A DNA stretch of 64,000 bases, taken from assembly GCA_029624675.1 (NCBI GenBank), contig JARSSP010000007.1:96250-160249 (forward strand). Reading direction: 5' to 3'. A program made the position numbers and the translations under genes. Source of the stretch: Candidatus Contendibacter sp. Lineage in GTDB: Bacteria; Pseudomonadota; Gammaproteobacteria; Competibacterales; Competibacteraceae. A model generated the notes under the pieces. The model had not been told where the DNA came from, searched no databases, and saw nothing but the letters and a program-made list of their open reading frames with translations. Below are positions 16,512 through 25,281 of this stretch, piece after piece. The number at the start of each line of letters is the position of its first letter. Positions within the stretch are counted from its first letter, which is position 1.

Positions 16512-16676
16512 GGCTTTACTCCCTCGAAGGACCCGTCTGACACGACTGTGCCACGGGTCCGATCAGGGGAGAGTAGACGGCAAGCTTGCCGGCGCGGGCG
16601 GAGCGGTTATTCCGATCCGATTGCCGTGGATTGATGGATGAGGGGATGAGCGACATCCTTGCCGCATCGACGGAGT
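16512..16676 (-). promoter_or_regulatory. Gap with an 8-bp inverted repeat upstream of the membrane protein gene
   Basis: GGACCCGT at 16529-16536 and ACGGGTCC at 16553-16560 could form a hairpin with a 16-base loop just before the membrane gene. It lacks a T-tract on the minus strand, so it may be an operator or attenuator rather than a terminator. This is the longest gap inside the operon after the effector genes, and a separate promoter for the downstream part is possible. Confidence 0.3.
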
Positions 16677-17219
16677 CTAGTCAGGCAGATCCGGCAGCAA
16701 TGCTCTAAGCCGATCCACGCCGATAGCACCGGGGTAGGCGCCGTCAGCAGCCACCTGCCGCAGCAGTGGTTTGTCACCCGTTACTAGCAGCGCGCGATGA
16801 GCCAGCGCCAACGCATAGACAATGTGATCCCCTGTCCGGCAGCGTTCAGCACAGGGCCGGGGTTTCGATGTTGGTTGTTCTTCCCAACGCCATTCATTAT
16901 CCTGAAATCGTTCGACTACGTCCAACCAGCCGCTCAAGGCTACATCTCGATCAAACGCCAACAGTTCAAGTTCAAGCTCGGGATCCGCCAGAAACCCTTC
17001 AATCAGAGAGCGATTAAATCTGGTGCCATATTGCATTTTGAGCTGCCTGCTGCGCTCTGCTACGACCCAAGCGGGAATGAGCAACTTTCTTGCTCGGAAA
17101 CGTTCTCGTATTTTCCTCAGCAACTCAGGACCCGCTCGACTCCCAAAAATGGCATTTGTGTCAAAGCAAAGGGGAATGTTTTCATCATGGAGCAGTTGAT
17201 CAATCGTCCTTGCGCTCAT
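16677..17219 (-). CDS. PIN-domain nuclease coupled to the ATPase
   Basis: The best start is ATG 17217-17219 with GGAGAG six bases upstream, giving 180 residues. PIN features are LCFDTNAIFGS (Asp20), VVAERSRQLK (Glu near 58) and TGDHIVYALALAHRALLVTGDKPLLRQ (Asp near 135 and near 150), the usual acidic quartet. The start overlaps the ATPase gene by 20 bases. PIN proteins are mostly single-strand RNases; here it is probably the nuclease of an ATPase-nuclease pair inside the type III operon. It is not next to an antitoxin-like gene, which argues against a simple VapC toxin. Confidence 0.75.
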   Translation of the reverse strand: MSARTIDQLLHDENIPLCFDTNAIFGSRAGPELLRKIRERFRARKLLIPAWVVAERSRQLKMQYGTRFNRSLIEGFLADPELELELLAFDRDVALSGWLDVVERFQDNEWRWEEQPTSKPRPCAERCRTGDHIVYALALAHRALLVTGDKPLLRQVAADGAYPGAIGVDRLRALLPDLPD

Positions 17220-18591
17220 TACCATCTCTCCCCATGTTTCCCGACAAGTAATCATCCATCCACTTGGCTGTGACGAGGCGCAGTGAGCCATCTTTTTCCT
17301 TGGCCTCGAACAGCTTCTCGCCGACCGTTGCGTTGAGATGCTGCACTGCATCTTCGGACAACCGTACCAGATTGGCCGCTAGTAATCGCCTTGGCCTCAG
17401 ATCGCTAATCGGTGGCATGGCAAAGCGCGCCTGTATTTCTTCTAAGTCCACTGATCGCTCGATTCGCGTCTCGCCGTTTTGCAGGGTAGTCTTGTAGTAG
17501 ACCGTATCTGTCGGACATATATCCAGCATTAGTTGCGAGTGGCCACTGACGAACAACTGGTATGGTGGACAAGACTGGTCTAAAACTAAATTGCGTAGGG
17601 TCTCGGCAACCTGTTGTTGCGCCTCCCAAGATAGATGCGCTTCTGGTTCCTCAAGGCCAGCAACCGCCGCCTGGCTCATTGCTAACAGCCCAGCCATCAA
17701 CACCCATTGCTGCGGACCACTACCGCGATGTTCCACAGGATAATCGCCCAGCAGCAACTCCAACTTGCCGTCTGCGGCAACCACCGGTAGCGGTTCCGGC
17801 AACGCGAATGGCTGTCTGGTCAGCAACGGCGCGAAACGTTCACGAAACAATTTGCGCCGGTCCGCCTCAAATCCACTAGCGGCCCGGAACAACCACAGCT
17901 TGAGATTGCGACCGGTTGGGTCCAATGGCCTATCCTGCTCATCGGTTGGCTCACGTGGCAACCACTCGTCGTCGAAACGCCGTTCAGCGCCAATCTGTTG
18001 CCACGGATTTTGTAACGCTTGGCGCAATGCCTCAACATCCTTATTGAGTAACATTTCGTCGAGTGCCAACGGCTTATCAGGCTTGCGTCCATCAGGCCAT
18101 ATCGCGGTCAGCACGGTGCAATGGAACTGACCACCATACTCGCGACTGACGCGAAAACCGAACCGATAACGCCGTTCGTCACTGGAAAGAGCCGTTAGTG
18201 AAAGTTCGCCTTCCAACTCGAATTGATCGCTGCCATAGCGAAATAGTGCTTCGGGATGTGGACCCAGTATTTCCGAGGCGCTAGGCGCATCCGGTGGAGC
18301 TTTATCAGACCAGTCGGGTTCGTAGGTTTCGTAAAGGCCAAACTCGAAATCTCTTTCGGAAAAGTCGCGCCGTTTGAGCAATTTTGGCGTGGCTAACGCC
18401 AGCGCCTGCACAATTCGCAGCCAGACACCGACCGCCTGAATCAGATTGGATTTGCCAGTGTCATTTTCGCCATATAACAAAACGACCGGTGGCAAGTCTT
18501 CCACTTGAACGTCGCACAGACTGCGAAAATTGCGGGCCGCGAATGAGGTCAGGCGCAAGCCATAATGTATTTGCGGATTTACCACGCTCAC
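17200..18591 (-). CDS. ABC-type (RecF/OLD-like) ATPase in the CRISPR operon
   Basis: The 463-residue protein has Walker A GENDTGKSN at residues 41-49, an ABC-signature-like HRGSGPQQW near 289, Walker B with AGLEEPEAHLS near 310-320, and a switch histidine in FVSGHSQL near 347. No TOPRIM domain is seen, so it is not a complete OLD protein. The start is GTG 18589-18591, which overlaps the stop of the Cas7-insertion gene by four bases (GTGA) behind GGGAGG, so it is translationally coupled to the effector genes. ATPases of this family sense or clamp nucleic acids in several defence systems and activate a partner nuclease; the partner here would be the PIN protein. Confidence 0.8.
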   Translation of the reverse strand: MSVVNPQIHYGLRLTSFAARNFRSLCDVQVEDLPPVVLLYGENDTGKSNLIQAVGVWLRIVQALALATPKLLKRRDFSERDFEFGLYETYEPDWSDKAPPDAPSASEILGPHPEALFRYGSDQFELEGELSLTALSSDERRYRFGFRVSREYGGQFHCTVLTAIWPDGRKPDKPLALDEMLLNKDVEALRQALQNPWQQIGAERRFDDEWLPREPTDEQDRPLDPTGRNLKLWLFRAASGFEADRRKLFRERFAPLLTRQPFALPEPLPVVAADGKLELLLGDYPVEHRGSGPQQWVLMAGLLAMSQAAVAGLEEPEAHLSWEAQQQVAETLRNLVLDQSCPPYQLFVSGHSQLMLDICPTDTVYYKTTLQNGETRIERSVDLEEIQARFAMPPISDLRPRRLLAANLVRLSEDAVQHLNATVGEKLFEAKEKDGSLRLVTAKWMDDYLSGNMGRDGNERKDD

Positions 18592-20864
18592 CCTCCCACT
18601 AATCGTTGTTGAATGGTCTGCAACCGTTCGCGGGTTCTACGATTGACGCCGATGGCCCCACGAATCAGCGTCCAGGCGCGCTGACGCCGAGGTTCATCCA
18701 AAGCCGCCAACTGATGCAGCAAGGCATCGTCAATCGCTTCCAACTGTTCTCGCTGGCCGCGTCCGTTGTCCTGCAAGATCGCTTGCAGGGCTTGCAGGAC
18801 GGGAGTTGAGGCAACCCAATCCTGCTCGGCGACAGGGCGGGTTTGCGGTGTCGGTGCTGCTGGGTTATGCGTTGTCGAGGGAGGCACTGGTTCAGGTTGC
18901 CCCAACACGCCCGCCGGCGTCGGCAATACTTGGCGGTCGCGGAATTGCTTCAACTCACGGATATAGGCAGTTTCTTTCCGTGAGGGTTTATTTTTCCAGT
19001 CGAGCAACATTCCCAGCGTCCGCAGGCGGGGAATCTGCCATAACCCGGTATTGTCCGGCACGGTTGAAGTCGGGACTTTGGTGTTGATGTGTTGCACGAT
19101 GGCCTTGCGAAACGCTTCCCGAGCTTTGTCCAATTTACCGTCCTGGTCGGCCTGATCCAACCGGCCATCGGCCGCCAGAGAGTGATAACGCTTCACTGGA
19201 TCGTACAGAGTGGTAGCGGCTTGAATGCGAATCGACCCCATCCCCAGTGGCTTGCCCATGCCCAAATGATGGCGATAGTCCGCAGGCAACTCCAAAACGG
19301 CGAGCAGAGCGCCTAATTCCAACTGGTTGAGGTTCTCGAAACGCACCCGCCCACGGAATTCCATTCCTGGTTTCACCGGGCGGATGACGGTGAATTGTTT
19401 CAAATGCTTTTCAGGTTTTTCTATCTGCAAATCCTTTTCAGCTGATCCTCGATGCCAGTACAGCTTGAAGCCACGCAGCGCCGTGGTTATCGAGCCTCCG
19501 CTATCCGGCGATGGTGTTGAATAACTCAGCAGCTTTTCCCGCCGACCCTCGGGGTCGCTTTGCACCAGATAGTTTTGGTATGAAGTCGGTTTGGGCGCGG
19601 ACAGCACTGCCGGCCAGCGGATACCGCTTTTTCCCTCCAAAAAAGGCGAGCCGCTGCCGACCCATTCGGCGTCATCGAAACGCACCCGGCCTTTGTGCGA
19701 TCCGGTCTGAAGTTTATCCTTTCGCAGTTCGCCGTTGACCGCGCCGAAAATCGCCTCGGCCAAATCCGGCAGACCATCGGGATCAATGGTGGCTTGGGGC
19801 ACGTAATCGCTGGTGTAATTCTTGTACGGCAGGCGGAAGAACAGCGTGGGTCCGATGAATTCCAGTTTGCCGCTCGCATCCAGCAGATAGAACAGCGGGT
19901 CGCCTAGCCGTTGAATTCTGCGGCAGGCAATCCCGCGCTGCTGATCGCGGTCCTCAAGAAACTGCTCCCACATCGCTTCCGGAATCGGAATAGGAGTGGC
20001 CCCCGCATCCTGCTCGTAAATCACCGTGTGCATGTGGCGGCTGCGCATCGGTCCCGAATAGATCAACTTGCCGGGTTCCATACCGGCTGGTGCTGTGGCG
20101 GAACTTGCAGTCCGGGCAGCCAGATTTTCGGTACGGGCATAGTGCAGCACAAGGCCGCCGCGATGATGGCAGGGTTTCTTCGGTTCGGGCTTGACCCAGA
20201 CATCCTCAACATCATTTTCTTTCACCGTCGAAAAACCATGCTGGCTTAGCGTGTCCAGCTTCACCCGCACGAAGCTGACGCCCTGAATTTTACGGGCTGG
20301 TCGTACTTGCCATCCGTCGGTCGCCTTATTTACTTCCAGATAACCGGCCTGCACCCGGTCGTTGGGATAGTCGAACTGCATTTTTTTGATTTGCTTGAGG
20401 AACCGTTCGTTGTACGCCTGGCCGGTCGGCGTGCTCTGATCGGCCACCGCCCGATGCACCAGTTTCTCGTCGAGAATACGCGCCGCTTCACCTTTCCCGG
20501 ATCGCCGGGTAAGCCGGCTATAGGCCAAAATTTCCACCAGCGCCCGCGTCATGCCGCGCAGGCTAGAACCGGGAATGACCGGCCGTCGCTCGTCGCCGAG
20601 GTGATAAAACGCCTGGCGCGGACGGGATTGCTGGACCGTCTGATTTTCCTGATCGGGCGGATAGGCGCAGCGGGTGTATAGCTCGGTCTCGGTGGTGATC
20701 GTCAGATCGATGAAACCGTGCAGGCGCTCCGGGTCCAACTGGTCGTGTTGCCGGAAAGGTTCGGTCTCAGGGTGGAAAATCGCTTCCGGCAGCGGCACAA
20801 AATTGTACGGAGCCTGGCCCCGCCGGCTGCTGTCCACGGGGGTCACGTGTTCGGGAAGAAGCAT
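18588..20864 (-). CDS. Type III-D Cas7-like RAMP protein with large insertion (TIGR03986/All1473-like)
   Basis: Behind AAGGAG, the ATG at 20862-20864 opens a 758-residue RAMP protein. The first Cas7 motif FIPGSSLRG equivalent reads VIPGSSLRGMTRALVEIL near residues 95-112, and the glycine-rich loop reads HHLGMGKPLGMGSIR near 550. Between them is a large insertion. The last 110 residues are a Pro-rich linker plus helices, not part of the core fold. The protein matches the TIGR03986 family from memory; in the III-Dv complex such a Cas7-insertion subunit sits at one end of the backbone. It follows csx19 by 13 bp. Confidence 0.8.
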   Translation of the reverse strand: MLLPEHVTPVDSSRRGQAPYNFVPLPEAIFHPETEPFRQHDQLDPERLHGFIDLTITTETELYTRCAYPPDQENQTVQQSRPRQAFYHLGDERRPVIPGSSLRGMTRALVEILAYSRLTRRSGKGEAARILDEKLVHRAVADQSTPTGQAYNERFLKQIKKMQFDYPNDRVQAGYLEVNKATDGWQVRPARKIQGVSFVRVKLDTLSQHGFSTVKENDVEDVWVKPEPKKPCHHRGGLVLHYARTENLAARTASSATAPAGMEPGKLIYSGPMRSRHMHTVIYEQDAGATPIPIPEAMWEQFLEDRDQQRGIACRRIQRLGDPLFYLLDASGKLEFIGPTLFFRLPYKNYTSDYVPQATIDPDGLPDLAEAIFGAVNGELRKDKLQTGSHKGRVRFDDAEWVGSGSPFLEGKSGIRWPAVLSAPKPTSYQNYLVQSDPEGRREKLLSYSTPSPDSGGSITTALRGFKLYWHRGSAEKDLQIEKPEKHLKQFTVIRPVKPGMEFRGRVRFENLNQLELGALLAVLELPADYRHHLGMGKPLGMGSIRIQAATTLYDPVKRYHSLAADGRLDQADQDGKLDKAREAFRKAIVQHINTKVPTSTVPDNTGLWQIPRLRTLGMLLDWKNKPSRKETAYIRELKQFRDRQVLPTPAGVLGQPEPVPPSTTHNPAAPTPQTRPVAEQDWVASTPVLQALQAILQDNGRGQREQLEAIDDALLHQLAALDEPRRQRAWTLIRGAIGVNRRTRERLQTIQQRLVGG

Positions 20865-20877
20865 GTCGTTCTCCTTA

Positions 20878-21345
20878 CTAGGGTTCCAGCGCCAGCAATC
20901 GATGTTCGGCCATGCGCAACAGGCCGGTTTCCGGCTCCATCGCCAGATAATGGCGCGCCCGCAGTCGTCCGAATTCGGATAACCGCAGGCCGTAACTCTG
21001 CTCCTGCCAGGCGGCGTATTGCTGGCCGTCGGCGCCCTCGCTCACGAGGCGGGCTTTCAGACCGGTATCGGCCCGCCACGCCCGCAACTCCCGTTCGGCG
21101 TCGAACAGCCGCAGGTTGAGCAACGTGTCATGCCGCAGCAACACCTCCACGCCGCTGCTGGCATTAGTGGTCAAATCCAGTTCGCCATCGTGCACTCGGC
21201 CCCAGATGACGCCGCCGAAGGTTTGGCCAAATAGCCAGCCGGTCGGCCTCCGCCAGGCGGCGTTCAGGGCCGCACGCAGATCAGCGCCGGTCAGTTCCAC
21301 CGACTCGAATTGGAGATACCGATTTTCCAGATGAACCTTGCTCAT
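20878..21345 (-). CDS. csx19: Csx19 (TIGR03984-like) type III-D subunit
   Basis: The 155-residue protein begins MSKVHLENRYLQFESVELTG and includes PTGWLFGQTFGGVIWGRVHDG and WQEQSYGLRLSEFGRLRARHYL, which fit the small Csx19 family found only in III-D systems. Its ATG overlaps the stop of the double-Cas7 gene by four bases (ATGA). In the III-Dv complex Csx19 is a single-copy subunit. No catalytic motif is seen; a structural role is expected. Confidence 0.75.
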   Translation of the reverse strand: MSKVHLENRYLQFESVELTGADLRAALNAAWRRPTGWLFGQTFGGVIWGRVHDGELDLTTNASSGVEVLLRHDTLLNLRLFDAERELRAWRADTGLKARLVSEGADGQQYAAWQEQSYGLRLSEFGRLRARHYLAMEPETGLLRMAEHRLLALEP

Positions 21346-22844
21346 TGGCCGTCTCCGCTGCCGAGATAACGGCGCAGGGCGTCAAATTCCGCCTGAAACG
21401 CCGTGGCGGGTTCGCAACGGACCGTGCCACCGTCTTGCAGGTACAGCTTGACCGGTGGTTCGGCGACCACGGCGAATGGTTTACTGGGTAGCGGCTGCAA
21501 CCGGCCCCGTCCAACCCCGCTTTCCGCTCCGACCGTCAACTCGCCGGCGGCCAAGTCGCGCAACGCCAGCAGCAGTAATGCTCGCGCCGGTCCAGCCCAA
21601 TCCTCGTTACTGGTTTGCAAACGCAGTTCCAGCTTAACTTCTCCGCCGTATTGGGCGTCCTCGGTAAACAGCAGGCTTTCCACCGCGCCGCCGGTCCACG
21701 GATCGATCCGCACTCGGGTATGGCGTAATGGTTTTCCACCCTCAATACACGCCTCACGGATCGTAACCCGCGAGGTCCAAGCCTTTTGGTTAGTACGGAT
21801 TTCGGCTGGCCCGAACATTGCATCCACCAACCTGTCGGCGAGTTGTTTGCCGGACTGACCGGCCAAGGTCAGCGCGATGCGTCGGCAGCGATGGCGCAGC
21901 ACGCCACCCAATGAGGTTGCGGGCAACACGCTTTCCAGGGTCGAAGCGCCATCCCGCCAACGCAAGCGTTGCAAGTGGCTGCGATCCGGTTGATCCGGGT
22001 CGTGGCCTTCCGAGCCTATCAGCAGTGAACCGGCCAGCTTCAAATTCAGGGTCACACTGAAATCACCGGTCTCCGTCGATTGGGGTAAAGCCACCTTTAG
22101 GTATTTCGCCAGGGCGGCGGTATCCCGGTACGCGACCGGCGCGACCTTCGGCCAGTCCTTCGGCCAGTCCTTCGGCCAATCTTCCGGCAGACCGTGCAGT
22201 TGCCGGCCCAGCCAAGCGTACCAACCGGCGGGCGTATCGAGCGGGTAATCCTCTACTTGCCAGTATCCTTCTGGCCCGGCCATCAACCGGGTTTCGCCGA
22301 ATCCGCGCCGAGTTCGTGCGCCAAGCACCAACCGACCGTTTTCCAGAGCCGACAGAATGCGCAACAGGCCGCGCAGCAGCGATTCGTCCTGTTCCGGTTT
22401 TCCAAACAACTCCAGTTGACCGCGCAAACGAAAGCGAACCCCGACCGGAAGCAGTTCCATGTCGTATTTTTTGTTTTTCTCTGCTACCCCCGAGCAAGCC
22501 TCAATTGCCACGCCGTCGCGCAATTCCGTGGGGATCGATTCTGCTTGCTCGATCGAAGCATCGGCGAGCAGTAACCGGGCTTGCTTGCCCTCTGGATCAC
22601 CCCAGTTAGCGCCGAACAGGACTTGGGCCGCATCCTTATCCACTCTGGTCAGCAGCGCCCGCAACAGTCCGGTCAGTGTCGCGCCCGGCAGATAAGGTCG
22701 CCCTTCCCCGTCGCGCAACAGGGGTTGATCCGAAGTCGCATCGGCGTCCGCGCCGCCAAGATGGCAAGGGGAGGCCAGTTCCAGCAGGCCGGTCCATACC
22801 AGGCGGCGGCCTATTTCACGGTATTTCAGAAAATGGGCGGCCAT
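21342..22844 (-). CDS. Double Cas7 (Cas7-2x-like RAMP fusion)
   Basis: The ATG at 22842-22844 follows GGAGGTGAATTC, a strong site, so the 24 extra codons of the longer frame are dropped. The 500-residue protein contains two Cas7/Csm3-like halves. The first has CHLGGADADATSD and PYLPGATLTGLLRALL near residues 25-65, with a candidate catalytic Asp in the Asp-rich loop. The second has LLIGSEGHDPDQPD and VLPATSLGGVLRHRC near 255-300. Each half ends in a Gly/Arg-rich loop (ARTRRGFGE, AESGVGRGRL). This two-in-one layout is that of Cas7-2x in III-Dv complexes. The stretch KDWPKDWPKDWPK marks a short tandem duplication in the linker. Confidence 0.8.
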   Translation of the reverse strand: MAAHFLKYREIGRRLVWTGLLELASPCHLGGADADATSDQPLLRDGEGRPYLPGATLTGLLRALLTRVDKDAAQVLFGANWGDPEGKQARLLLADASIEQAESIPTELRDGVAIEACSGVAEKNKKYDMELLPVGVRFRLRGQLELFGKPEQDESLLRGLLRILSALENGRLVLGARTRRGFGETRLMAGPEGYWQVEDYPLDTPAGWYAWLGRQLHGLPEDWPKDWPKDWPKVAPVAYRDTAALAKYLKVALPQSTETGDFSVTLNLKLAGSLLIGSEGHDPDQPDRSHLQRLRWRDGASTLESVLPATSLGGVLRHRCRRIALTLAGQSGKQLADRLVDAMFGPAEIRTNQKAWTSRVTIREACIEGGKPLRHTRVRIDPWTGGAVESLLFTEDAQYGGEVKLELRLQTSNEDWAGPARALLLLALRDLAAGELTVGAESGVGRGRLQPLPSKPFAVVAEPPVKLYLQDGGTVRCEPATAFQAEFDALRRYLGSGDGQ

Positions 22845-22848
22845 GAAT

Positions 22849-25281
22849 TCACCTCCGCGCCGTTGCGCCGACGGCTTGTTTTTGCGCGCGCCGTCGCAAC
22901 TGTTCGCAAAACGCATCCAGATATGTTTGCAACAATCGCCAGCGGTCGTCGTCGCCCAACAGGTCGAGCTTCAGATTGAGCCGCTTGCAGACATCGGCCA
23001 CTTCGGGGCAGCCAATCCACTCCGGTGGATTACGGTCTTCGCCCGACATCCAGGCGATCAGCCAGTCGAGCAAGGTTTTCCCGCCCCGACGGGCGCGTGT
23101 GAACGCCTGACCCGCCTTCTTCAAGCCTTTATCCTGGGGGCGGTCCTTATCCTGTGGCCGATAGCTGGCTCGCAACAGGAAATTTTTCACCTCGTCAGCA
23201 GTGGCGGCCGTGCGGATGCGTGCCCGCAACCGGCCGATCAAGGCCGCCGATGTTGGCGGCCGGATGACTTGGTTGGCATCCTCCACAGCGCGGTGGATGA
23301 GCGTCCGCCGCACGGCGTTGTGCAGCAGATTGCGTTGCAGGAAAACCAGTTCCGGGGAGGGCGGAGAAGAGGGTGCTTTGGACTCCGAATCCACCAGAAA
23401 TTCCTCACTGATCTGGATTTCAAGGGCGCCATGCCACTGCACCGTGACCCGACCGAAGCCTTCGGTTCGCCGTGTCCCGATGCCTCGCCAAAGCAACTCG
23501 ACCAGCCGCGCCGGGTCCGGTCGGGCGTTTTCGTAAACCAGCACGCTGCCGGCGATCACCGCCGGATGCGACGGGCGCGGCATCCGCCAGTGCGACACGT
23601 AGCCGGTTACCGAGCGGCCGCCGAGAAAACGGGCTATCGGCTTTTGGTCGGTTCCCAGCGCCTCGCGCAGATCTTGTTCCAGCGCCAGGGGATCGGGCAG
23701 ACCGTGATCGTTGACGCCGAGATAATCGGACAGCAGAGTGACGACCAGTCGGCCTTGCTCCTGTTCCTCATCCGTAAATTCCTGCCGTTTGAGGGCTTCC
23801 CGCCAATCTTCGGCGGCAGCTTCATTGAGTATTTCCACTTGCGCCCAACCGCCGTAGGTAGCAGTGCGCGAGCGGCCGAGCGGCAAGGGTCCGGCTGTCA
23901 GCAGGGCGCGGATGACGGCCACATCCTCCGCTGTTTCGCAGAGGATGTGGCCGATGAACTGTTCGCCGGCATCCAGCGCGACGTAGGAGAACATCACGCC
24001 ACCGGCGGAGCGACCGGCTTCCCGGTCATCGCGGGTGTGATGCAGGCGGGTGGTCAGGGAAGGCTTTCGGCCCGATAGCTGGTATTCCGCTGTTTTTTTC
24101 TCTTCACAATCTTCGTCTTCCCCGTCTTCCTCAAGGGTTGCGGCCTTGATTTCCCGCAATTGCACGAACGGGGATTCAAGGGGTTTCCATTGGGTATTGG
24201 GTTCTTTTTTAACGAGATTCTCGAAACATGGGTTTACCTGATCGAAAGCAGGGTTCGATTCGCCTTTGCGGTTTACCATGCTCGACGGACACGGCAACAA
24301 TCGCTTTCCGTCATAACTTTCGGCGTAGGCGTTCAACCACCGTACCGAGCTATCCAGGAAATAACGACGGAACTCAGGGTCGCCAACCGGATCGCCGCAA
24401 GCGGGACGCTGGGCCAGCCAGCGCCAGGCCAGGGCGCCAAGCACGGTGCTGCCGCTGATGTAAGGCCGGGTCTCGACGGTGCTGGTCTCGCCACCCGTCA
24501 TGGCGAGCACGGCCGGAGCAGCGAGCGTCAACCGGTAACTGATTACGCGCCGGTTGGTGGTTGAAGGGATCGACGGTTCCGGTTGATGGGCGGGTGGCTC
24601 GGCGGCGGGTGACTCGGTCGGCGGTTGCCTTAGAGCGATCAGCCAGGATGCGGTCACATCCCGTTCCTGTTCGTCGAGCACCCGCAATCGCACCTCGCCC
24701 CAGCCGTGATTGCGATGTAAGCCGGCCCGGCGCACGGCCACCGCGCAAGCGGCAAGCAGAGCCCGCTCGGCGCTATCGAGCGGTTCGCGGGCATCGGCCG
24801 GCGCGCGCAGCTGCAAGCCGGCCCGCAACAGCCGGGCGCTGCGCAGGCTGTGCGGTTCCGGCGCGCCGCTCTCGCCGTTGATCTTGGTTTGGTGACGAAT
24901 AGTGGTCAGGGCGGCCAGCACTTCGGACTGGGTCCAGTATTGCCGTTTGTATGGCTGGTGCCGATTGCATTGGACTACTGCTTGCAAATCGTCTGGCAAG
25001 CGACCATCGCCGAAGGTGAGACTGCCACGTTCGGTTTGATGGGGGGTACCGAATAGGCACATTGCTACCTTGTGCCAGGGACCGACACCACTTGGTTCCA
25101 AAGCGCGCAGAATCTGCGCCAATTCTTCCAGCAGCAAACCCTTGACAGTCCGCCCGCGCACGATGGGCAATCGGGTTTGCGGATCGGTTTCCAGTTCGGT
25201 ATCGACCGTACCGACTCGACCGCCACCGCTGCCGGCAAAGCAGGTGTCGGAGAGCAATTCCATTTCCAGATACAGTTTCAT
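22849..25281 (-). CDS. Cas7-Cas5(Csx10)-Cas11-like fusion, type III-Dv
   Basis: The 810-residue protein reads as three parts. Residues 1-215 are a Csm3-like Cas7 (SGGGRVGTVDTELETD with Asp27 as a possible RNA-cleaving residue, LPIVRGRTVKGLLLEEL). Residues about 235-610 are Csx10/Cas5-like (ISGSTVLGALAWRWL, RSRTATYGGW, GIGTRRTEGFGRV). Residues about 650-810 are purely helical and charged, as expected for a fused Cas11 (small subunit). A Pro/Glu-rich linker at 215-235 joins the first two. Its ATG overlaps the cas10 stop by four bases. No separate csm2-like gene exists in the operon, which supports the fusion reading. Confidence 0.8.
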   Translation of the reverse strand: MKLYLEMELLSDTCFAGSGGGRVGTVDTELETDPQTRLPIVRGRTVKGLLLEELAQILRALEPSGVGPWHKVAMCLFGTPHQTERGSLTFGDGRLPDDLQAVVQCNRHQPYKRQYWTQSEVLAALTTIRHQTKINGESGAPEPHSLRSARLLRAGLQLRAPADAREPLDSAERALLAACAVAVRRAGLHRNHGWGEVRLRVLDEQERDVTASWLIALRQPPTESPAAEPPAHQPEPSIPSTTNRRVISYRLTLAAPAVLAMTGGETSTVETRPYISGSTVLGALAWRWLAQRPACGDPVGDPEFRRYFLDSSVRWLNAYAESYDGKRLLPCPSSMVNRKGESNPAFDQVNPCFENLVKKEPNTQWKPLESPFVQLREIKAATLEEDGEDEDCEEKKTAEYQLSGRKPSLTTRLHHTRDDREAGRSAGGVMFSYVALDAGEQFIGHILCETAEDVAVIRALLTAGPLPLGRSRTATYGGWAQVEILNEAAAEDWREALKRQEFTDEEQEQGRLVVTLLSDYLGVNDHGLPDPLALEQDLREALGTDQKPIARFLGGRSVTGYVSHWRMPRPSHPAVIAGSVLVYENARPDPARLVELLWRGIGTRRTEGFGRVTVQWHGALEIQISEEFLVDSESKAPSSPPSPELVFLQRNLLHNAVRRTLIHRAVEDANQVIRPPTSAALIGRLRARIRTAATADEVKNFLLRASYRPQDKDRPQDKGLKKAGQAFTRARRGGKTLLDWLIAWMSGEDRNPPEWIGCPEVADVCKRLNLKLDLLGDDDRWRLLQTYLDAFCEQLRRRAQKQAVGATARR

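Noticed and set aside
16677..17219. PIN gene as a VapC toxin of a VapBC pair
   Set aside because: No small antitoxin gene adjoins it; the overlapping partner is a 463-residue ATPase.
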